A stretch of DNA of 64,000 nucleotides from Trichomonas vaginalis G3 (Eukaryota > Parabasalia > Trichomonadida > Trichomonadidae), in contig NW_026529201.1 of NCBI RefSeq assembly GCF_026262505.1, forward strand, positions 248,001 to 312,000, in the 5' to 3' direction. Every line of letters begins with the position of its first letter. Within the stretch, counting starts at the first letter, position 1. Shown here in pieces: positions 1-12,488 of the stretch. The notes under the pieces were generated by a model. That model did not search any database and was not told the DNA's origin. It worked only from the letters and a program-made list of their open reading frames with translations. A program made the translations under genes and the position numbers.

Positions 1-1797
1 TATGGTGGCAACCGTGGTTTAACAATGACACAAGATAAAAAATTTTTTGAACTCTATAACACAAAGCTTACTCTTTTGGTACGTGATGGTTACGGTGTTA
101 CAAATGTTGATGACTTTTGGTTTGGTGAATGGTGGCCCAGTCACCAACATTATTGGGATAACAGAACAGATAGAAAATCTCTTGTAGGCAGAGACTCTGC
201 TTTCTCTATTGGCTGGCACAAGCGCGCAATTTATCCACATCAGACTTTGACATTCGGTGTTCTCCTTGGTGTTGGCGATAACTTAAAGAGCCCACCAATC
301 ATCAACGTTACAACCAACTTCCAGCAGAACTACAATCCAAACTCTAAGGTCAATGTAACTGTCATAGTTCAAGATTACGATGCTGGTGAAACAATAACAC
401 TCTATTGCAACTTCCCGAATGGTATAACAAAATATCACAATAAATCACTAACAAGTTGGAAAGCTGGATCACATGGCTTAAATGAGTCTTACTCATTTGA
501 AGTTACACTTGGAACCACCGTTTCCTCCTATCCATTGACAGTTTGGGCTAACGATGGCTTGTATAAATCAAACGTCTTCACAAAGCAACTTCTTGTTAAC
601 CAGGCTCCAAAGTTGACAATCACCAACACAATTGCTTCCACATATTACACAGGTGGTACAGTTGATGTTCAAGGCAAGCTTTGGGATGATACATATGCTG
701 TCATTTCCTATCAATTCGATAATGACTTTGCTTTCTCTGTCAACTCTCAAATCGACTGCTACAACGTCGAAGTTCCATTCCGTAAGACATTCCCTCTTAG
801 ACAGAAAGTTCTTAGCTATGGTTCTCACGTTCTTCACATCTGGGCTACTGATGAGTTCCGTGTCAAGTCAACACAATACGACTTCCCATTCACTTATGTC
901 CAGCTTCATGCTCCAGAGATCATGCTTACAACAGATTTCAATGACAGTGTTCACTACAACAATAAAATCTTTGTTTCAGGTCAGTTCAGAGATCTCGATG
1001 TTGGCGATACATTGACACTCAGTGTTAAGTATCCAACAGATGATCCAACAGCTCCATTCAATCCATTCTACACAGTAACATCTCAGGGCGAATGGGTTAA
1101 ATTCGATTTCGAATACACAATTCCACATCTTGATGCTGGCAACCATTCGCTTATTTTCGTAGTTGTTGATCAGCGTGGCTCCAACTCTCGAGATGCAATA
1201 TTCACATTCACAAATGTCAAGTATCCAAATCCATCTCCAGTTCCATCCCCATCTCCAATTCCAACACCTATTGATACCAAGCCTCCATCTGGACACTACA
1301 TTGATTCCAATGAAACAACGACATATGTTCCAACATATACTTCTGATTCTAATGGTGATCCAACAATCACATATGTACCATCTAACACATCATTCTACTT
1401 CATCACTCAATCCAAACCACCGCCAAAGAGAACACCAGACTTGACACCAACACCAACACCATCTGCATCTGAAGCTCAATGGGCTAACGCAGGCTCTGGA
1501 GTAGCATCTAATTCTAACTCTAAACAGAATAAGAAGAAATTAATCCCAATCATCGCTGGTGCAGCTGCTGCTGTCGGTGTTGCTGCAATCGTCGCTGCTG
1601 CTGTTCTCATTCATGAAGCAAAAATCAAGGCAAAGGAGTTCGATCCAGAGGATCCAGATCTTTTCAATGGTCCAGATGGCGATGCAGCTCAGGAGAATGA
1701 TAACCCACTCTACAACGAGGATGCTCAGGACGATCCATTCGCCGATGAATTCGACGAAGAAGCTCCAAATGATGGAAATAACATGCTTCCTCAGTAA
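1..1797 (+). CDS. Surface protein, Ig/cadherin-like repeats, single TM, NPLY tail (5' partial)
   Basis: The frame is open to the left edge, so the gene starts outside the window; the first in-frame ATG at 25 gives 590 residues. Counting from that ATG, about three beta-rich repeats of roughly 100 residues each occupy 95-395. Each opens with a PxIxxTT-type strand and carries DxDxGxxxTL-like turns, as in cadherin or Ig-like extracellular domains. A Pro/Ser/Thr-rich stalk follows (400-500). A lysine stop precedes an Ala/Val/Ile-rich membrane helix (about 506-530), and the cytoplasmic tail is acidic with NPLY at 560-563. NPxY tails on single-pass surface proteins are known in trichomonads and act as endocytic sorting signals in other eukaryotes. 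This is probably a cell-surface protein of an expanded family; the N-terminal domain type cannot be seen. There is no frameshift. Confidence 0.75.
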   Translation, partial: YGGNRGLTMTQDKKFFELYNTKLTLLVRDGYGVTNVDDFWFGEWWPSHQHYWDNRTDRKSLVGRDSAFSIGWHKRAIYPHQTLTFGVLLGVGDNLKSPPIINVTTNFQQNYNPNSKVNVTVIVQDYDAGETITLYCNFPNGITKYHNKSLTSWKAGSHGLNESYSFEVTLGTTVSSYPLTVWANDGLYKSNVFTKQLLVNQAPKLTITNTIASTYYTGGTVDVQGKLWDDTYAVISYQFDNDFAFSVNSQIDCYNVEVPFRKTFPLRQKVLSYGSHVLHIWATDEFRVKSTQYDFPFTYVQLHAPEIMLTTDFNDSVHYNNKIFVSGQFRDLDVGDTLTLSVKYPTDDPTAPFNPFYTVTSQGEWVKFDFEYTIPHLDAGNHSLIFVVVDQRGSNSRDAIFTFTNVKYPNPSPVPSPSPIPTPIDTKPPSGHYIDSNETTTYVPTYTSDSNGDPTITYVPSNTSFYFITQSKPPPKRTPDLTPTPTPSASEAQWANAGSGVASNSNSKQNKKKLIPIIAGAAAAVGVAAIVAAAVLIHEAKIKAKEFDPEDPDLFNGPDGDAAQENDNPLYNEDAQDDPFADEFDEEAPNDGNNMLPQ

Positions 1798-2472
1798 GTC
1801 TTAAACAGATCATTTGACATTGTAATTATTATTTCTTTTTACCTTCCATTATTTAATTTAATTATAAATTTTCATTGCCTTTTGGCTTTTATATAATTTG
1901 ATTTTTATTTTTTTTCTTTGAGATCTGATATTCCCATATCTTTTCCTATTTGATTTATGATTTATTTCAAGGGATATTATTTTCACGAGTATCAAATATC
2001 GATGATCAAAGTTAATACTTATCCTTTTCTATCTATTTACATGCATTGCTCAATATATAAACAGATAGATATTTAAGTATTAATAGAAATTTGATCTAAT
2101 GATCCAGAAAATTATGAGGCAATATATATATATGTACAACTGCATTATTAAAGGGCCATATGGATGAATATTAATCGTTGAAACAAGTTTAGCTTAGATA
2201 TGATGGTTTGAGGTGAATAATTACAAACATAATTGAATAAAATATGAGTAATTACAAACATAATGACAATTGCTATGATGTATTCTCGATAAATATGTAG
2301 TAGTGTATTAATGTTTTGCATATTATGCTCTAATATCAAATATCTTATTCAAATCATTGACATTTCAATTACATTCTAGTTGGTAAATTCATTGTTACAG
2401 AGAAATAGAGCTAATTAATTGTTTTCAGCTTTTTTTAAAAGAATCTAAAATTATAACGTAATTTTTTTTCAA
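1798..2472. other. AT-rich intergenic region
   Basis: 675 bases between the surface protein and the coiled-coil gene. I see only AT-rich sequence with homopolymer runs and no convincing reading frame. The last bases before the ATG at 2473 are a T-run followed by TCAAATG, which could be a minimal trichomonad-type initiator (TCA) directly at the start codon. Confidence 0.6.
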
Positions 2473-3819
2473 ATGGATAAAAAAATCGAAATTAAAGGTG
2501 ATCAAATACAACAAGTTCAGAAACTTACAGTAGAAACAGAGTGTTTGGAGAATGAATTAATGAATATTAAGTCTTCTAGGACTCGTGCAAACCAAGTTAT
2601 TCAAGAATTTAAGAAACAATTGCAATCTGTTGCTTTAGACGTTGATAGAAAGAAGGAATCACAAAACGACAGAATTAAATATCTTAACCATGCAGCATTG
2701 AAACAGCAGAAAAAGAAAAAGCGATTAAATTCGAAATTGAGACAACTTGAAATAGAAGTTGAGTCTCAAAAAGAAAAATATGAGTCTCAAGTCGAAGCAA
2801 TGCAATACCAAGCTCATGAAATCGAAACAAATTTGAAATCAAAGATCCAAGTCGCTTTACACCAGCTTCGTGGTTTACGAGAGTTCCAAGAGCATAAGCA
2901 CCAAATGGATGAACAGATGCGTAATATTTCACAACTTATTTCGAAAGAAAGAAAAGAAAGATTAGCAGAACAATCTGCCATTCATAAGAAGCTTCAAGCG
3001 CAAAGAGAATACTATGAGAAACAGCTCTCTCATGATTTAGCAGAAGCTGACTCATTTGCAACAGAGTTTCAAGATTTACACCTTGATTTGGCCACAACAA
3101 AGATTCTACACGAGACAGAAGCTAAAAGAGAAGCTCTGAAGGCTGATAACAATAATACACTTGAAGTCATTAAGAAAAACGATCAACTTCGCCATCAATT
3201 ACAAGATCTTGAACAACAAAGGCGTCTTCTAACAGATACAGAAAAGAACTTAACAGCACAGGCCGTAGATTTCAAATCAAAACTCAATGATACAGCTAAA
3301 AAGGTGGAAGAAGCCATAGAAACATCAAATCAAAAATTAGATGCTTTGAGGAACAGAATGAACAATAAAATTGCAGAACTAAATGAGCGCTTAACAAATG
3401 CTCAGCAAGAAAACGATAATCTTAAGCGCCAAGTGTCATTACAAGAAAAAAGTTTGGAGCATGCGGAATTTATTCGCGATGAAAAACTTAGAAAGCAACA
3501 AGAACTTATGTACGTAATGAACGAAGCCGCAATATTCATCTTAACAAGCCTAGAATTGCAAGAAAAAGGCCCTACAAAAGATGAACTCTCACAACACTCT
3601 TCCGGCTTAAATGCTGTAATCAGAAAACTGGCAAACATTTCCCAGGATATGTCTGGTATAGAGAAAAAGTCTGTAAAATCAGATAAAGACGAGAAAGCTG
3701 ATAAAAAGATGTTATCAAGACAAAAAACATCAAATACTGCTTCGGCGTCCGAGAGCCAGAGAACTTATGGCCAAAAAGACAGCTCAACCCAAAAATTCGT
3801 GAAAACTCAGAAGAAGTAA
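2473..3819 (+). CDS. Long coiled-coil protein, possibly flagellar/basal-body
   Basis: A 448-residue intact frame, almost entirely charged heptad-like coiled coil from about residue 10 to 360 and rich in Glu, Gln, Lys and Arg. It is followed by a short hydrophobic stretch (about 345-360) and a lysine/serine-rich disordered tail. No catalytic motif is visible. The pattern of a long central coil with a short C-terminal tail resembles the DUF4515/basal-body orientation factor type of ciliary coiled-coil proteins, but this rests on general composition only; a cytoskeletal linker is equally possible. The start is the first ATG after a T-rich leader. Confidence 0.7.
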   Translation: MDKKIEIKGDQIQQVQKLTVETECLENELMNIKSSRTRANQVIQEFKKQLQSVALDVDRKKESQNDRIKYLNHAALKQQKKKKRLNSKLRQLEIEVESQKEKYESQVEAMQYQAHEIETNLKSKIQVALHQLRGLREFQEHKHQMDEQMRNISQLISKERKERLAEQSAIHKKLQAQREYYEKQLSHDLAEADSFATEFQDLHLDLATTKILHETEAKREALKADNNNTLEVIKKNDQLRHQLQDLEQQRRLLTDTEKNLTAQAVDFKSKLNDTAKKVEEAIETSNQKLDALRNRMNNKIAELNERLTNAQQENDNLKRQVSLQEKSLEHAEFIRDEKLRKQQELMYVMNEAAIFILTSLELQEKGPTKDELSQHSSGLNAVIRKLANISQDMSGIEKKSVKSDKDEKADKKMLSRQKTSNTASASESQRTYGQKDSSTQKFVKTQKK

Positions 3820-5345
3820 TAAATTTTTGTTTGTTAAAAATGTAATTAAAGATATTTGTTTATTTTAATCAACGATGGATTCTTTTACTATCATATTAAA
3901 TTACAAACCATGGCAAAACATAAGAAATATTATTTTTTAAATTCAAGACAAATTAGCAGCTAAATACTTAAATATGTAATTTCAGATTACCTAGAACATA
4001 TTTATAGCAAATATGAAGTACAACTCCTTTTCGTAAAACATGATAGAATAATTATACTATTAGGAGCCATGAGTATAATTTATGAACTCAATTACCGAAA
4101 TAGATATAAGATTATTCTCAATAAATGCATAAAATCTAAGTTAGTTGGTGATATCAATCTTTAGTTCACTATTTTAAAAATTAATGAAAATAATAGATAT
4201 TATTAGTACTAGTCGATCAATTGTTACTTTATTGAAACAATACAAACCGAAATGTTTTTGAATTGGTTTTTTATCAATTTAAAAATTGAGATATTTATTT
4301 GAAATTAAAATATATCATCAAATCATATATATAATTATAAAACTCATTTGGGATTTTTTTAATTGAAAATCGCATATTCAATTAAAAGAAACTATAATAA
4401 AATTTAATTTGTATAGAAAATCATGATGATAAAGGAAAGATCGATTTATAAATTAACGTGCAATAAGATTAATTAATTCAATTTAGTTGGTTTAAACTTT
4501 AAACACTTTCTTTATTTAGTAACACATCTCAAAGGATAATTTTCTCTTTTAATAATCTTTTGAAAAAATTGAATAAACGAAGAAATCGGAGTTATGAGAT
4601 AGTAATAATAGTTATCTTTTATATGAGAGCAAAAACAAATTTGAACGTATAAAATATTTGAAAACCCTTTGAAAAAGATTGAATGAGAAATTTCAGAATT
4701 CAAATAATAACCTAAAAACGTGAAATGAATCATTTTAGACATAAGATGTACATTATAAATTACCCGAAAATAACTTTTAATTGAGTTATATTAATGTTAT
4801 CAGAAATACTATTTAAAACTATTCAAAATTTATATTCAAAATATGATCGATTTATCTCAAATCGATTTCTTCTTTTTAAGAATTTGATCAAGCATATTTT
4901 CCATTTAATTTGAAAAAGAAATTCAAAACTTAATTCCTTTATCAAATTCTTCGATAATGATTATTGATAAATATACCATACCATAATAGTTCCAACTGAA
5001 CAATTAATTTTATAAATAAAAATTGAATGTAGTTCGATTTTTCAAAGAATACTGCTATCAGAATTAATAATTCCTCAATAATATTAATCACCTTTAAATT
5101 CTATCAACTCTCTTATTTTTACCTTCTCCTAATTTTCAATTATCTTCTCAATTCAAACGATTAACAAAAAAATTCAATTATCTCAAAAATAAACTTTTTA
5201 AATTATATCAAATCAAAATCAGAAGTCCTTTTATCCACTATCTAGATCCAAATCATCAATTAATTTTCATATTGCGTGTAATATTAAGTTTCAATGCCTT
5301 TCAAAACTTATTGTCGATAATTTTAACAAAACAATTCATTTTTAG
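3820..5345. other. AT-rich intergenic region
   Basis: About 1.5 kb of very AT-rich DNA. The only open frames are short, low-complexity ones with no family resemblance. Just before the cyclase start, around 5335-5341, TTCATTTTT resembles the trichomonad initiator element (TCA followed by pyrimidine and T/A) and would give a 5' UTR of under 12 bases. Confidence 0.55.
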
Positions 5346-8300
5346 ATGGAAGAGGTAACGTCCCAGACCTCTATCACATCAACTGACTTTGCCACATCAT
5401 CCATCAGTAGATATGAAGGTCTAATTGATATTCCTCTGAATGAGCGTTTAATTGATTGCACTTACTTCTTTGTTTAATTACTTTGATATTTATGCACCAA
5501 GGATGTCTTTCGTTTACAATATTGTTACATTCTTCAGGTTCCTGGAGTTACTTGGTGGCTTTTCATGGCTGCTAATCTTAACTCTTTTGTGCCCGGAACA
5601 TTCACTTTTAAAGTAATGAGCGTTCTTACTGTATTTTTCCATTTAATTCCACTACAATATAGAAGAGGTAACGGCTGGATTATTCTATACGTCGTTAATT
5701 CCTTACTCATTATATTTGGAATTTACCTTGTAGTTGTCGCTTTCAAGTTCAAAAAGTCATCAAAGGTATCGAACTTCTCAACAATTGCGCTTAGCATCTA
5801 TTTAGCAATTGGTCCATTTCTTTTTGTCCCAATTTCAGCTCAATACTGCGGACAAATTTTATCAGGCTACATTTCCAAGGATGTTGCTACGGATGTTAAA
5901 TCAAGCATAGCTGTTGCCACATCAGCCATTGCGATTCTTATGTGGATGTGGATTATCATCAAAGCCTATTCAATTTCATTGGTATTCAGACAAGTGTCAT
6001 TCCAATCAATTGAAGAGCTCCACAGACCAGGCTTTTGATCACAACAACTATTGTTACTTTTGCATCTGCTTTAACAACTAACTTTGGTTCATATCCTTCA
6101 GCAGCAATGATGATCCTTTCCATCTTCCTTTACATTTACTGTGCATCCACGTCTTTGTTGTGGAACTTTCGTTAAGAAACGGGATCAAGTATGGCTTTAG
6201 GTGGATATCCTTGGTATACTTCTCTGTGCAGCAAACTTATATACTGTCTTTGCAGAGGAGCCATGGGGCCATATTTCTTCGTCGGAGTCATTGGTCTGCT
6301 TAATCGTTTTTGTAGGTACTTACATCTTCATTAACCGTCGAATGAAAAACGATCTTAAGCTCTTAGATGAAATAGATGATACACAGGATATCACTATCTT
6401 GAAGAGTATCAGGAAGTGGAAGCAAATTTTACCAACTGGCTTCATGTACTGCCATCCAATATGCGTAAGCTTCAAAATATTCAAGCTTGCAGTACAGGAA
6501 TGGAAGGACAACATAGCAGCTTGGGCACTTTATGCAAAATTTATTGCGATTTACCCAGAAGAAAACCTCCAGCTCTCATTTATTGCACAAAACGTTTCCC
6601 AGATGAAAACCAATGCAAAAATCGTCCAATCTGTTTTACTAAGCTCCACAGGATACATAATTAAGACAAGAGAAACCAAATTTACACAGCAACTCAAAAG
6701 TAAGATTTCCAAGCTCTCTAAAATGTTCAACAAGACTAAGAAACGTCTGAGAAACATTTGGGATCTTACGTTACAAGGAAACACTACCGAAATGGGAATT
6801 CAAATTCGAAATACAAAAGATTCGGTAGAAGAATGCGAAGTAGAAATGAACCATTTGTTAATGCAATACCATAACAACAAATACGTGGCTCGCCAATACG
6901 TAATGTTCCTTAATGATATCAAAGGTGACCCAGTTGCTACCAAATCTGCCATAGATATACTTCAAAAGCTCTAGAGAGGTATTAGCGTTGCAGAAGATAC
7001 AATTCATGAGCTTGGTATGATCGCATTTCCAACAATTCCAGATGTTTGTGTTGATACTGACATCCAGAAAATCGTAGAAGTCGAGTCACAAGCTGGACTT
7101 GACGATACACTCTTTGATGATACCGAAAACTATGAAGCTGTTGAAACAATTTACAAGCATATTCAGAATCACAAGATTCCTTCAATTCATTTTATCATTT
7201 GGACAACAGTTCTTGCAGAGCTCTTTGTAATCATTATTCCGCTTATCATTATGCTTGGTGTTTACTACGAATTTGCAGTTGTCTTAGAAGATCCAGTCAA
7301 TTTCATGAAAGGTATTGCAGATACTCGTGATATCATTTGCATGCTCACAGCTTTCGCAGGCAGATACATTTTACAGAGTTTGGATGATCCATATGATCCA
7401 TCAAAGAAGATTGAAATGGAAATTCCATTCCGAATTACATTAAATTGGGATGCTTTTGCTGGATACTCAAAAACAATTGATATCATTCGTTGGATTGCTC
7501 AAACAGTTTCAACAGCGAGTGAAGTTGTTAGTCCATTAAGAAATTACAAAGTAGGAGATCCGCATATAGAAAAAGTGAGAGATATTATGTTTACAAAGAT
7601 CACAAATTATTCCTATTATTTGAACAATACATTTAAACATGATGTTCTTGCTTCAACAACAGATATCAGCTATCAACTTGCAGCAGTTATTGGAAGAATC
7701 ACAGATCTTCCAGAGATCACAGTTGAAATTGCTAATGGAGCAGATTCATTAACAGCAAGAAACAATTGCCAAAATGCTTTGCTTCTTTTGAATCAAGCAC
7801 TTCTTGAAATGATTGATTTCTTGAAGAAGAACAACAAATCATATCAATTGTACTTCGAGCTTACAATCATTTTAGCAATTGTTGCTTGTGCTATTATTTA
7901 TCCAACTATTTATCTTTTACAGATCAAGAAACTTAGAAGAAACAGATATGAAGTCCTTTATGTTTTAACAACATTACCAAAGACAGTTACTTCATCAATT
8001 TCTGCTTCGTATACAAGCAGGAAGGGTGATGAAACAAAAACAATGACATCTTCATCCTCATCAAATGATATCGAATTGAACAAACAAGAAGAGAGTATCA
8101 TTAAATTATTCTCCAGTATTTCCGATGGTTCATCAAAGGCATCAATTGAATTAGTTATTGGTTTCTGCATACTAGTGATCACAGTTTTGGGATGCTTGAG
8201 CTACTACGTTTCAATGCAAAGCTACATTTCTGCATCAGAGAATGTTGTTTATAACTGCCATCACATTAACTATCTCTTTGGTGCAAACTCCTATCTTTAC

Positions 8301-9988
8301 AGTATCATGGCTTCTTTCTTCAAGATTTCAATGGCAATGTACCATCCAGCATTGAGACCATCAATTGTCAGCCTTGATGAGGAGATAGATAACATCAAAG
8401 AGAGAATTCCAATGTTAGTTTCATATTTCCAGATGATCAGATTAGGTGGTGAAGACAGAAGAGAAATTCCATTAGTGAAATGCAACAATCTATCAATGAT
8501 GCATCAAATGCTTTGACATGCTTCAATATCTTAGAGCCACCAACAAGACTTCAGGATTCTACCCATTGTTTGAGTGCAGCTCAGCAATTATACGTTGCAA
8601 CAATGATTATGAAGAGATATTATGGCTTGATGACTGTTCCTAATCCATATTACATGAATCCATCACACCAGAACTTACCACAACTTTGGCAGATCGGTCC
8701 TGTTGAACTATACCTTACTTTCTTCTGGCATGCTGAAGAATCAATTGTTCCAATCATTGTAGAAAAGATTGGAAGCGAAGATTTCGAACAAAACTTCTAT
8801 TCAGCAATGTTCATTATCTCAACATCATTTTTGTCTTTGATCATTATAGTAATGGCAGTGAAAGAAGATAAACTCCTTAAGTTCACATTGAAGCTATTCC
8901 TCAAATGTCCATCATCAGCAACATTAGGAAACCAACGTGTTATGGACTTGTTGATTGGCAACTACACATATAAAACACACGATGATCAATCACAGAAATC
9001 AGCCGAATTCACAAATGATGTCGTCAACAGGCTGAATGAAGTCATTATTGTCTGCCAAGATGAAACAGGAAAAGTCATCTCAGTCAATAACTCATTCGAA
9101 ACAATGTTCGGCATCAAAGAAGACGAAATCAGAGATACACCAATTCAAGACTTCTTCAAATCAGGAAGATTCATTGCTGATGGAGAGATTGAGAAAGTTT
9201 TCACACAAGGACAGAAACTCATCTTCAAGAAGGATGACACAGAAAAAATCTATCTTGACTGGACAACATCAGTCATGAGTGGAAGAAGAATATACTCAGG
9301 AAGAGATGAAACACAAAACATGATGCACGAGAAGTTGATTGCTGATGAAAAGAAGAAATCAGACCAAATGTTGGCATCAATATTGCCACCAATGTTAGTC
9401 CAAAGAGTTCAAGCAGGTGAAAAGAACATCTCATTCTCAGTCCAATCAGCAACAGTCCTCTTCTTGGATGTTGTCGAATTCACACCATGGTGTGGCTCTC
9501 ATGATGCACAGTATGTCATGAGAATGTTGAATATCATGTTCAAGGAATTCGATGCAATCACAAATGCACACAAGACAATGACAAAGATCAAATGCATTGG
9601 TAACTGTTACATGGCTGCTGGTGGTATCTTCGATGAAGTCAATCAGCCAGCAGTTCACGCTAAAGAAGTTGTCGACTTCGGCACACTAGTCATCAAGAAA
9701 CTTCTCGAGATCGATGAACGCGAGAAAGAGAACTTGCGTATTCGTGTTGGTATCAACACAGGAGGACCAATTGTCGCCGGTGTCATTGGCACCGAGAAGC
9801 CGACATTCGAAATCCTTGGTCCGGCAATCAACATGGCACACGAGATGGAGAACAAAGGTGTCCCAATGAAAGTCCACATCAGCCGCCCAGTTTATGAACT
9901 TATCTATGGCCAACAGTTCGAAATCAAAGAACGTGGTGAAATTGATGTCAAAGGCGGAAAGATGTTCACTTATCTCGTAGAACCATAA
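5346..9988 (+). CDS. Polytopic membrane class III nucleotide cyclase with PAS domain, frameshifted
   Basis: One gene of about 1,550 codons split into consecutive frames at 5346-5479, 5565-6038, 6201-6974, 7017-8516 and 8480-9988. The first ATG at 5346 follows an initiator-like TTCATTTTTAG. The first part is strongly hydrophobic with several membrane helices. Further helices lie near 7190-7290, 7850-7925, 8150-8220 and 8810-8860. A PAS domain lies at about 9010-9320, and the class III cyclase domain at about 9430-9985. Visible cyclase motifs are FLDVVEFT (first metal Asp), KIKCIGNCYM and RVGINTGGPIVAGVIG. The architecture of many membrane helices, then PAS, then cyclase at the C-terminus matches a family expanded in trichomonads; the product is expected to make cyclic AMP or GMP at the membrane. 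Several catalytic positions are altered (see findings). The breaks are single-base indels and may be sequence errors. Confidence 0.8.
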
Positions 9989-10072
9989 GATTTTTTGTTT
10001 TCATTATTTTTTTTGTTTTTATTAAATCTAGATTATTATTAATATATTAAAAAGGGGTTTTACATGAGCTGC

Positions 10073-10148
10073 AAATCAAAGAACGTGGTGAAATTGATGT
10101 CAAAGGCGGAAAGATGTTCACTTATCTTGTTGAACCATAAGATTTTTT
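10073..10148 (+). pseudogene. Duplicated 3' tail of the cyclase gene
   Basis: This segment repeats 9921-9996, the last 22 codons, stop and following T-run of the cyclase, with two substitutions in about 76 bases. It lies 85 bases beyond the stop codon of the complete gene and has no cyclase sequence upstream of it. It is a tandem 3'-end fragment, either a partial tandem duplication or the stump of a second deleted cyclase gene. Confidence 0.85.
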
Positions 10149-11140
10149 CTTATTACCCTATAATTCCTGGGTTGTCAATTTTTTGGGGGCCTATGGAGAA
10201 ATTTACTTTATCAATAGCGCACCATAGATTCGAATCCAGAGCCTATAATTCTAGAAGTAGATGAAGGTACCCTAGAATAACTATGTGGTGTAGTTTTTAT
10301 TGCTATTTAAGATATCACATAAAATATATTAATCAAATAATAAAAATTTCAATAAAATTAAATAATTGTTATTTTTATATAGAGTAGATATTATTTCTAT
10401 ATTTAGATCGAAAAAATAAATAATTCTGAAGTACTAGTAATATTCATCCATGATGATTTATTTTTCAATATTATACAATAAGAAATATATTTATAAGTTT
10501 TTTTTTGAAAAATGTTTAAAATTGAGAGATCAAAATTTCGATTTGTGAAAAGAAATCATAAATCAAATATGTCCTAATTTTTGTTTTTATTAGGGTATAC
10601 ATGTTTTATACTCGAAGTACGGTATGTTGTTGTTTTTTTATTCAATAATTAAAAACTTGCATACAGGTCGTAAGGTGTTGGAATATCGTACACAGAGGTT
10701 ACGCACATGTCTAGGGCAACTATTTGTTATGAATGAGTGTATTTTAAAAGATTTGAAATATCATAAGATTGATCCAAAATGGCATTATAATAAATGTTTT
10801 TATCCAATGTTAATTATATTTTAAATAAAGTAATGCAAAATTAATGACTTTTGAAAATTGAGAGAGAGAACAAAAAATAGAGTTTTTAAGAAACTAAATG
10901 TTGAAATAGTTTGAGATATCAATAAAATTAACAGTGAAAAATATTAATCAGAATAAATACAAAAATTGGGTATTTTATTGAAAAATATGTGAAAAAGAGT
11001 GAAGATCAACCGAAATTTTATATTAATATAAAGGATATAAAAGAAATGTGAACGTAAATAAATATAAATTAAAAGATATAATTAAAATTTTTAAATAATT
11101 GTATTTGTAAAGTAAACATGTTTTATTTATGGTTATATAC
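10149..11140. other. AT-rich intergenic region
   Basis: No convincing gene. Short frames at 10624-10824 and elsewhere have no family resemblance. A self-complementary GATTCGAATC at about 10227 recalls a tRNA T-arm, but no other tRNA arms can be built around it. Confidence 0.5.
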
Positions 11141-12262
11141 GTGTTTGTTGTTCACTGAGCAACTTTGAGAAGAATCATTTGTGATTCTTGTCAAAGTTGA
11201 ATCAAAGACAACAATTGATAGACAATTGTTGTCTTTGTGTACAACATTCACTTGAATTATAAACAATAACAAGTGTTTGTTGTTCACTGAGCAACTTTGA
11301 GAAGAATCATTTGTGATTCTTGTCAAAGTTGAATCAAAGACAACAATTGATAGACAATTGTTGTCTTTGTGTACAACATTCACTTGAATTATAAACAATA
11401 ACAAGTGTTTGTTGTTCACTGAGCAACTTTGAGAAGAATCATTTGTGATTCTTGTCAAAGTTGAATCAAAGACAACAATTGATAGACAATTGTTGTCTTT
11501 GTGTACAACATTCACTTGAATTATAAACAATAACAAGTGTTTGTTGTTCACTGAGCAACTTTGAGAAGAATCATTTGTGATTCTTGTCAAAGTTGAATCA
11601 AAGACAACAATTGATAGACAATTGTTGTCTTTGTGTACAACATTCACTTGAATTATAAACAATAACAAGTGTTTGTTGTTCACTGAGCAACTTTGAGAAG
11701 AATCATTTGTGATTCTTGTCAAAGTTGAATCAAAGACAACAATTGATAGACAATTGTTGTCTTTGTGTACAACATTCACTTGAATTATAAACAATAACAA
11801 GTGTTTGTTGTTCACTGAGCAACTTTGAGAAGAATCATTTGTGATTCTTGTCAAAGTTGAATCAAAGACAACAATTGATAGACAATTGTTGTCTTTGTGT
11901 ACAACATTCACTTGAATTATAAACAATAACAAGTGTTTGTTGTTCACTGAGCAACTTTGAGAAGAATCATTTGTGATTCTTGTCAAAGTTGAATCAAAGA
12001 CAACAATTGATAGACAATTGTTGTCTTTGTGTACAACATTCACTTGAATTATAAACAATAACAAGTGTTTGTTGTTCACTGAGCAACTTTGAGAAGAATC
12101 ATTTGTGATTCTTGTCAAAGTTGAATCAAAGACAACAATTGATAGACAATTGTTGTCTTTGTGTACAACATTCACTTGAATTATAAACAATAACAAGTGT
12201 TTGTTGTTCACTGAGCAACTTTGAGAAGAATCATTTGTGATTCTTGTCAAAGTTGAATCAAA
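11141..12262 (-). repeat. 132-bp satellite, short array in inverted orientation (8.5 copies)
   Basis: About 8.5 head-to-tail, essentially identical copies of the 132-bp unit that fills 44813-64000, here in the opposite orientation. The array begins inside a unit after AT-rich DNA and ends abruptly at TCAAAGTTGAATCAAA. Every unit carries three back-to-back inverted repeats. Because 132 is a multiple of three and one frame has no stop, a 375-codon open frame crosses the array; I treat that as a by-product. Confidence 0.97.
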
Positions 12263-12488
12263 TTTTTCTTTATTTCATGTATTTCTTTTTTAATATCGAT
12301 ATTCCTATTATTATTCTACCGTTTATTAATAAAAATATTTCTTGCAAAACCTTAAAAATAAAATTTTGGATTCTTACTTCTCATATACTGTACCCTTAGT
12401 TCTTTATTTTTAAAAATCTTATTTGGCGGTTACTCTCAATTTTCTCAATTTTCTGAGCAATGAATTTACTTTTTTATATCAAATTTTA

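Noticed and set aside
2148-2339. 63-codon minus-strand frame in the first intergenic region
   Set aside because: AT-rich hydrophobic peptide without motif or gene-like composition.
10170-10262. Possible tRNA around GATTCGAATC
   Set aside because: Only the T-loop-like palindrome is present; no acceptor, D or anticodon arm can be built on either strand.
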